The position numbers and the translations under genes were made by a program. A DNA stretch of 64,000 nt. Origin: Leucobacter chromiiresistens. Its GTDB lineage: Bacteria; Actinomycetota; Actinomycetes; Actinomycetales; Microbacteriaceae. Of this stretch, positions 55,956 through 64,000 are shown piece by piece (within the stretch, counting starts at the first letter, position 1; each line of letters opens with the position of its first letter). The notes below the pieces were generated by a model. It was not told where the DNA came from. It made no database searches and was given only the letters and a program-made list of their open reading frames with translations. Location: the NCBI RefSeq assembly GCF_900102345.1, contig NZ_FNKB01000001.1, positions 2,170,001 to 2,234,000 of the forward strand, written 5' to 3'.

Positions 55956-57876
55956 GCGCCGAGTTCCTCTCCCTGCTTCGCTTCCACCTGAGCCTCTAGC
56001 TTAGCGCCCGCCTCGGAGTCCGATTGCAGATGGGCGAGGATCTGCTCCCCCAGTTTCGGTCCCACTCCGGGCGCCGCGGCGAGCTCCGCGAGCGAGGCGG
56101 CGCGGAGACGCGCGACGGAGCCGAAGTACTTGAGGAGCGCCTGCACGCGTTTGGGGCCGAGCCCCGGAATCTCGGAGAGGCGGCTCGAGATCGACGTGCT
56201 CCGCCGCTGTCGCTGGAAGGTGATCGCGAAGCGGTGCGCTTCGTCGCGCACGCGCTGCACGAGGAAGAGGGCCTCGCTCGTGCGCGGCAGGATCACGGGG
56301 AACGGATCGCCGGGCAGCCAGATCTCCTCGAGGCGCTTCGCGATGCCGCAGAGCGCGATGTCGGTGATGCCGGCCTCGCTCAGCGCGCGCGCGGCGGCCT
56401 TCACCTGCGGCTCGCCGCCATCCACGATGAGCAGCTGCGGGCGATCGCGGTAGACGCCCGTCGGCTGCTCCCCCGCCTCCCGGGCGGCGTTCAGCTGGGC
56501 GGCGCGACGCGAGACGACCTGATGGATGGAGTCGGTGTCGTCGGTGGTCTGCTCGATGCGGTACTTGCGGTAGGCGCCCTTCGCGGGGAGTCCGTCCTCG
56601 AACACCACCAGCGAGGCGACCACGCCGGTTCCCTGCAGATGAGACACGTCGATGCACTCGATCCGCAGCGGGGCCTCGTCCATGCCGAGCGCCCGCTGCA
56701 GCTCCGCCAGGGCGTCCGTTCGGGCGGTGAGATCCGCCGCCCGCTTGAGCTTGTGGCGGATCAGGTGCTCACCCGCATTCCTCATCGCACGGTCCATCAG
56801 CTGCACCTTGTCGCCGCGCTCGGGAATGCGCACGCGCACGCGCCCCCGCCGCGGACGCCGGGCGCCGAGGGCCTCCTCGAGCGCCGCCGCGTTGGCGGGG
56901 AGCTGCGGAACGAGGATCTGGGGCGGCGGCTCGCGCTCGCCCTCGTACGCCGACTGCAGCACCTGCTCGAGCAGCGTCTCCGGGGAGTCGTCGAGCTCGA
57001 CGTCGACGATCCAGCTGCGTTCGCCGCGGATCCGCCCGCCGCGGATGATGAACTGGTGGGCGGCGGCGGCGAGCTCGTCCGACCGAAGCCCGAACACGTC
57101 GAGGTTGACGTCGAGGCCGAGCACCACCGCGTTCTTCTCCATGACGTGCTCCACCGCCTGCGCCTGGTCGCGCAGACGAGCCGCGTCCTCGTAGCGCTGG
57201 TCGGCCGCGGCTTCGCGCATCGCGCGCTGCAGCGCCTTGAGGTGGCTGGTGTCGCTGCCGCCGAGGAACGAGACCAGTTCGCCGACGCGCGCGCGATGCT
57301 CCTCGATGGTGAGCTTCTGCGAGCACGGTCCGCTGCACCGACCGATCTGACCGGCCAGGCAGGGTTTGCCCGAACTCATCGCGCGCTGATAGTCGGCGTC
57401 GTTGCACGTGCGGATGGGGAACGCCTGCTGCAGCAGGGCGGTCGTCTCGCGCAGGGCCCACACCTTCGGGTAAGGGCCGAAGTAGCGCGCACCGCGGATG
57501 CGCTCGTTGCGGGTGATGACGAGGCGGGGCGCCTCCTCGCGCAGGGTCACCGCGAGATAGGGGTACGTCTTGTCGTCCTTGAACTGCACGTTGAAGGGCG
57601 GCTTGTACTCGGTGATCCACGTGTGCTCGAGCACGAGCGATTCGGTGTCGGTCGCGACGACCGTCCAATCGAGCTTCGCCGCGATCGACAGCATCGTGCG
57701 GGTGCGCGGCATGAGCGAGTGCATCGGCTGGAAGTAGTTCGCGAGGCGCGCCCGCAGGTTCTTGGCCTTGCCGATGTAGAGCACTCGCCCGTGCCGGTCG
57801 CTAAAGCGGTACACGCCCGGCGAGGTGGGGATCTCCCCCTGCGCCGGGCGGAAGGACGCGCGATGATCCGTGGCGT

Positions 57877-57880
<4 letters not shown>
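55952..57880 (-). CDS. uvrC: Excinuclease ABC subunit C
   Basis: Dual-incision nuclease of nucleotide-excision repair. The 642-residue protein has the GIY-YIG domain ([25 protein letters not shown], about residues 19-43), the Cys-rich [24 protein letters not shown] stretch, a UVR motif ([14 protein letters not shown], about 210), the RNase H-like nuclease ([12 protein letters not shown] and IVDGGEPQV) and a C-terminal HhH pair ([26 protein letters not shown]). The TTG start overlaps the uvrA stop as TTGA, giving tight coupling; no other start is plausible. Confidence 0.97.
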
Positions 57881-60783
<2,903 letters not shown>

Positions 60784-60789
60784 CGGCTC

Positions 60790-60795
60790 ATTCTA
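60790..60795 (-). promoter_or_regulatory. uvrA: -10 box of uvrA (TAGAAT)
   Basis: TAGAAT on the minus strand, 6 bp before the GTG start: leaderless spacing. TTCGAA (60813-60818) lies 17 bp upstream as a possible -35. Confidence 0.6.
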
Positions 60796-60814
60796 CGCGG
60801 TGCGCACCGGGAAT

Positions 60815-60830
60815 TCGAACATACCTACGA
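60815..60830. promoter_or_regulatory. Possible LexA (SOS) box at uvrA
   Basis: TCGAACATACCTACGA agrees with the actinobacterial LexA consensus TCGAAC-N4-GTTCGA at 10 of 12 positions, the left half being perfect. It overlaps the -35 area of uvrA, where LexA would repress. Confidence 0.5.
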
Positions 60831-60872
60831 CGCTTTCGCCATGAGCGCATCCCGGTGCCGAGTATTTTCGGG

Positions 60873-60900
60873 TACTATTGACGAAAGGATACGAAAGGTT
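60873..60900 (+). promoter_or_regulatory. Promoter and direct repeat before the HTH-RES pair
   Basis: TACTAT (60873-60878) is a likely -10 box. The two 10-bp repeats ACGAAAGGAT and ACGAAAGGTT (60881-60900) follow; the second supplies the AAAGG ribosome site 8 bp before the ATG. Repressor binding here could control the operon. Confidence 0.45.
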
Positions 60901-60905
60901 CAGCC

Positions 60906-61541
60906 ATGTCGATCGCGCACCTCGCCCCCGCCGCAGCGGACCGCCCCCGTCAGCCGGCCGGCGCCGCCCGGGCCCGCCTGCTCGATCTCGTCACGCATCT
61001 CGACGCCGAGCGGGTCGACTCGGCGGAGGCCCTGCTCTCGACCCTCCTCGCGCACCAGCACGCGGACACGCGCACGCTGACGGAGACCGAGGTCTCGGCA
61101 CTGGCGCGCCTCGGGGTGTCGGAGGAGGGGCTGCGGAAGCCCGATGCGCTGCGGGCCACCGCGCAGGGGCTGCTCGCCGATCGCGCGCTCGCCGAACGCA
61201 GCGCAACGGTCGCCGAAGCGGCGGAGCTGCTCGGTGTGACCCCCGCTCGCGTGCGCCAGCGCTGCGCGGCGGGCACGCTCCTCGCGCAGCGCCGGAGCGA
61301 TGGTTGGCACCTCCCGCGCTTCCAGTTCCCGGAGGACCGGGAGGTTCCGGGATGGGCGACCGTCGCGGCCGCGATTCCTCATGGCACCCCGCTGCTGTTC
61401 GCGGAACGCGTGCTGACGTCGCCGTCGCCCGCTCTGGCGAGCGACGGCGAGGAGCTCGCTCCGTTCGAGTGGCTGGCGCAGGGCGGCGATCCGGCGGCGG
61501 CGGCGGCGGCCGTCGACGACGCACTCCACCGGCTCCCGTGA
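60906..61541 (+). CDS. HTH protein, putative antitoxin of the RES pair
   Basis: Protein of 211 residues with an excisionase/MerR-like helix-turn-helix at about 99-140 (SATVAEAAELLGVTPARVRQR, then TLLAQRRSDGWHLPRFQF, a wing). The N-terminal 90 residues are helical and of unknown fold, and the last 60 look like the toxin-binding end of RES-type antitoxins (FQFPEDREVPGWATV then LAQGGDPAAAAAAVDDALHRLP). RES toxins are usually paired with DUF2384 (Xre/MbcA) antitoxins. The ending resembles these, but the HTH is of another kind. The 3' end overlaps the RES gene by 4 bp. Role is inferred mainly from this pairing. Confidence 0.72.
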   Translation: MSIAHLAPAAADRPRQPAGAARARLLDLVTHLDAERVDSAEALLSTLLAHQHADTRTLTETEVSALARLGVSEEGLRKPDALRATAQGLLADRALAERSATVAEAAELLGVTPARVRQRCAAGTLLAQRRSDGWHLPRFQFPEDREVPGWATVAAAIPHGTPLLFAERVLTSPSPALASDGEELAPFEWLAQGGDPAAAAAAVDDALHRLP

Positions 61542-62212
61542 GCGAGTTCCTGCCGCCGCCCGATGCGGCCGCGTTCCCCGATCTCGAGCGCGACGCCGGC
61601 TGGGTGCGCGAGGTGCCGCCTGGAACCGCGCTGGCGCGCATCTTCCGCGCCGGGGGCCCGCACCCGGCGGCGTGGCACTCCTTCCGCACCTACGGACCCC
61701 TCGATGCGCGGTTCGACCCGCACCCCGAGCCGCCCGGCGATGCGCCGGGCGACGGCGTGCTCTACGCGGTGCTCGAGCAGGCCGACGTCGTGCAGGACAC
61801 GGCCTCGGCGTTCGCCGCCTGCATGCTCGAAGTGTTCCAGGCGACGCGCATCGTTCGCCGCACGAGCGGCGCCCCGACGCTCGCCGTGTTCGAGAGCACC
61901 CGCGCCCTGCGGCTGCTCGACCTCAGCGACAGCGATTGGGTGGCGGTCGCCGGGGGCAATGGAGCGATCTCCTCGGGCGATCGCATGGCGTCGCGCGCCT
62001 GGGCCCGCGCGATCCGCACGAGGTACCCGAGCCTCGACGGCGTGATCTCCGCATCCTCGGTCGTGCCCTCGGCGCGGGTGGTCGCGCTGTGGAGCCCCGC
62101 GATGGACGTGCTGCCGCAGCACCCGCTGGCGCAGCTCCGCCTCGATCGCGACGAGCTCACCGGCGCGATCAACCGCATCGCGGAGCGCTACGGCTACGTA
62201 GTGCTTCCCTAG
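61538..62212 (+). CDS. RES-domain protein, putative NAD+-degrading toxin
   Basis: The 224-residue product carries a RES domain, known from toxin families (MbcT, RES-Xre) that break down NAD+. Visible are ALARIFRAGG (active-site Arg at about 37), GPLDARFDPHPE (about 53-64, in place of the usual GRFNPPG), GVLYAVLE (the YLA-like strand) and the C-terminal ISASSVVPSARVVALW with the Ser typical of the fold. The GTG start overlaps the HTH gene (GTGA). The two are therefore produced together in the antitoxin-first order. Toxicity is inferred, not shown. Confidence 0.82.
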   Translation: MSEFLPPPDAAAFPDLERDAGWVREVPPGTALARIFRAGGPHPAAWHSFRTYGPLDARFDPHPEPPGDAPGDGVLYAVLEQADVVQDTASAFAACMLEVFQATRIVRRTSGAPTLAVFESTRALRLLDLSDSDWVAVAGGNGAISSGDRMASRAWARAIRTRYPSLDGVISASSVVPSARVVALWSPAMDVLPQHPLAQLRLDRDELTGAINRIAERYGYVVLP

Positions 62213-62315
62213 CGCAATGGTCCCCGCCGGGTTCCGTGCGGGTGCGGTTCGCGGCGGCGCGTTCCGGTCCGATTCGTGCAAGACAGCCGGGCCGTGGGCG
62301 ACGTAGCCTGTCCCC

Positions 62316-62753
62316 ATGAACCTGAATCCGCACCTGACGTTCGACTTCATCGGCATCGTGACCGCCGATCTCGGTCGCTCCCTCGCCTTCTACCGATCCC
62401 TCGGCATCGCCATCCCGGACGGGCTGGATGACGCTCCCCACGTCGAGGTCGTGCTGCCGCGCGGCCTGAAGCTCGCGTGGGATCCGGTCTCCACCATCGA
62501 GAGCTTCTCCCCCGGGTTCTCGCTCCCCTCGGGCGAGGGCCGCATCGGATTCGCGTGCAGCGCGGCGTCGCCCACCGATATCGATGCGGCATACTCCGCC
62601 CTCGTCGAGCGCGATCCGGCCGCGGCGCATACGGCGCCCTGGGACGCCCCCTGGGGCCAGCGGTACGCAACGGTGCGGGATCCCGATGGCAACACCGTCG
62701 ACATCTACGCCCCGCTCTCGGCGTCGCCCGACTCGGAGCGCCCGCCGGTCTGA
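62316..62753 (+). CDS. VOC family protein (glyoxalase/dioxygenase fold)
   Basis: Single vicinal-oxygen-chelate domain protein of 145 residues. Two beta-alpha-beta-beta-beta halves are visible: TFDFIGIVTADLGRSLAFYRSLGI in the first and IDAAYSALVERDPAAAHTAPWDAPWGQRYATVRDPDGNTVDIYAP in the second (split here by length). The usual metal His at the start is replaced by Phe/Asp, so a metal-dependent activity is doubtful; it may bind a small molecule. Its 3' end overlaps the converging AraC gene by 49 bp. No substrate is indicated. Confidence 0.85.
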   Translation: MNLNPHLTFDFIGIVTADLGRSLAFYRSLGIAIPDGLDDAPHVEVVLPRGLKLAWDPVSTIESFSPGFSLPSGEGRIGFACSAASPTDIDAAYSALVERDPAAAHTAPWDAPWGQRYATVRDPDGNTVDIYAPLSASPDSERPPV

Positions 62754-63556
62754 CGGGAGCGCAGGTACGCGGCTGGCGACTCGCCGTTGAGACGCGCGAA
62801 CTCCCGCGTGAAGTGCGACTGGTCGCTGTAGCCCGCCTGTTCGGCGACGAGCGCGAGCGCCGCGCCGGAGTGCATTGCGGCCCGAGCGCGCAGACCGCGA
62901 CGGAGGCGCCGCAGCGCTGCATAGCCGTAGCCGAATTCGGCGAGCATCTTGCGGTGCAGGTGCCGCTCCGACCAGCCGAGCCGGAACGCGATGGCGCCGA
63001 GCGACTCCGCACGATCGGCTGCCCGCAGCACCATTCGCGCCCAGCCCTCCGATGAGCACGCGATCGGCCCGGCCGCACCGGTCGCCCGCGCGATGGCGTG
63101 CACGCGATCGTCGTCGGCGACCCGCGCGCTCGTGCCGGCCGGCGTGCTCCGCCCGCCCGCGATCCGACCGGTCGCGTGCGCGCTCGACCGGGAGGCGATC
63201 GCGCGGAGCGCGGCGGCGACGCGTCTTGCGACGGCGGCGTCGACTGCATCCGCTGCGGGGACGAGGACGTCGCGCAGGTCTGCGACGGGTCGCCGGAGAG
63301 CAGCCGCGGCGGTTCCCGGCGCGAACCGGAGGCCGACGGTCGGCCCGTGAAGATCGAGTTGCGTGCGCATCCACGTCGTCGACGGTCCGGCGACGTGCAG
63401 TTCGTCTCCGCGCAGCACGAAGTCGGCGCAGCCGTCCGCGGGGACGATGGTGGACCGCAGGTCCAGCGGCGCCCCCGGCGCGAGCGCCGCCGGCGCCGCG
63501 GGCTGCTCGACGCGCCAGAGCACGCCGAGCCCCGCGACCACGCGCTCCGTGTACAT
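62705..63556 (-). CDS. AraC family transcriptional regulator
   Basis: Regulator of 283 residues. The N-terminal half (about 1-130) resembles the DUF6597-type ligand domain (PADGCADFVLRGDELHVAGPS). The C-terminal AraC/XylS domain has two HTH motifs: SLGAIAFRLGWSERHLHRKM and LALVAEQAGYSDQSHFTREF, then NGESPAAYLRSR. The ATG lies 5 bp after the uvrB stop. It is convergent with the VOC gene, with the last 49 bp shared, so it may affect that gene's transcript. The effector is unknown. Confidence 0.88.
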   Translation of the reverse strand: MYTERVVAGLGVLWRVEQPAAPAALAPGAPLDLRSTIVPADGCADFVLRGDELHVAGPSTTWMRTQLDLHGPTVGLRFAPGTAAAALRRPVADLRDVLVPAADAVDAAVARRVAAALRAIASRSSAHATGRIAGGRSTPAGTSARVADDDRVHAIARATGAAGPIACSSEGWARMVLRAADRAESLGAIAFRLGWSERHLHRKMLAEFGYGYAALRRLRRGLRARAAMHSGAALALVAEQAGYSDQSHFTREFARLNGESPAAYLRSRQTGGRSESGDAESGA

Positions 63557-63561
63557 GAGGC

Positions 63562-64000
63562 CTACAGGTGGCCCGCTTGGTCCATGCTGCGCAGCTCGCG
63601 TTTGATCTCCGACAGCTCGTCGCGCAGTCGCGCCGCGAGCTCGAACTTCAGCTCTTCCGCTGCGGCGAGCATCTGGTCGGTGAGGTCGCTGATGAGCTCC
63701 TCGAGCTTCGCCGCGCCCTCTCCGGCGATCGCGCCTGCGCGCGCGGCGGCTTTGCCCTTGGCTCGCTGCGGCGAGGGGCTCTTGCGCTGCGCGTGGGCTC
63801 CGGAGCGCGACAGGATGTCCTCGGAATCAGCCGCTTCCCGATTCAGCATCGCGGTGATGTCGCCGATCTTCTTGCGGAGCGGTTGCGGGTCGATGCCGCG
63901 CTCCTGGTTGTAGGCGACCTGGATCTCGCGACGTCGGGTCGTCTCGTCGATGGCCTCGCGCATCGACCGGGTGACCGTATCGGCGTACATGTGCACCTGG
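63562..64000 (-). CDS. uvrB: Excinuclease ABC subunit B, C-terminal end (5' truncated)
   Basis: C-terminal 146 codons of the UvrB helicase of excision repair; the rest lies past the window end. MYADTVTRSMREAIDETTRRREIQVAYNQERGI is the conserved end of helicase domain 3 (split here as ADTVTRSMREAIDETTRR and QVAYNQERGI). The last 50 residues form the UVR domain that binds UvrC (LEELISDLTDQML and ELAARLRDELSEIKREL). The middle is Lys/Ala-rich linker. The AraC gene follows by 5 bp. uvrA lies 2.8 kb beyond on the same strand, with the HTH-RES, VOC and AraC genes between. Confidence 0.95.
   Translation of the reverse strand, partial: QVHMYADTVTRSMREAIDETTRRREIQVAYNQERGIDPQPLRKKIGDITAMLNREAADSEDILSRSGAHAQRKSPSPQRAKGKAAARAGAIAGEGAAKLEELISDLTDQMLAAAEELKFELAARLRDELSEIKRELRSMDQAGHL

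Overview
The window is 64 kb of very GC-rich chromosomal DNA with near-continuous coding on both strands. It comes from a high-GC Gram-positive actinobacterium, most likely of the family Microbacteriaceae (Leucobacter-like; family and genus are inference). The grounds are an actinobacterial-type cytochrome bcc-aa3 branch (ctaCDF, ctaE-qcrCAB), RbpA, WhiA, OpcA next to zwf, a DUF3099 protein, many GTG/TTG starts and ATGA/GTGA/TTGA gene overlaps, and several apparently leaderless promoters. No rRNA, tRNA, integrase, insertion sequence, prophage or CRISPR array is visible.

Layout. 1-8.9 kb: respiratory genes, ctaC (5' end outside), ctaD and ctaF on the plus strand with an acetyltransferase and a TetR regulator, converging on ctaE-qcrC-qcrA-qcrB. 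A gene-free stretch of about 1 kb with palindromic repeats lies between them. 9-22.8 kb: trpD, an M23 peptidase, an LPXTG surface protein and a Tat-exported GH106-like glycosidase with a LacI-type operator, a BCCT transporter coupled to trpF, a chromate transporter, a PAP2 phosphatase, a SpoU methyltransferase and a hydrolase. 22.9-31.4 kb: a DnaQ-like exonuclease, ribosomal protein bL31B, a small ABC ATPase divergent from serB, an isocitrate lyase-like enzyme, a FabG-like reductase, DUF3099, a small Cys/His protein, SURF1, a cutinase-like lipoprotein and an ABC-F protein.

31.5-53.9 kb is mainly central carbon metabolism and cofactor assembly: a frameshifted membrane protein gene, the zwf-opcA-gnd-pgl operon, the sufB-sufD-ferredoxin-sufC-sufT operon, ctaA, an AbiEi/DUF559 nuclease-like gene bracketed by palindromic repeats, ctaB divergent from tkt-tal-pgi, then pgk-tpiA-secG-rbpA (minus strand) and sodA. 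54-64 kb: the uvrA-uvrC-rapZ-whiA operon, an HTH protein plus RES-domain pair that looks like a toxin-antitoxin module, a VOC protein, an AraC regulator and the 3' end of uvrB.

Functionally, ctaA, ctaB and SURF1 supply haem a and assembly help for the oxidase. tkt, tal, pgi and the zwf cluster form the pentose phosphate pathway, and tpiA/pgk cover lower glycolysis. uvrA, uvrB and uvrC are the excision-repair core.

The least ordinary signal is a family of GGTGAGCAGTTC / GAACTGCTCACC palindromes in three intergenic clusters. One is a 72-bp tandem array with nested hairpins, and two of the clusters flank the DUF559 gene, one of them supplying its stop codon. This resembles a REP element with an associated nuclease.
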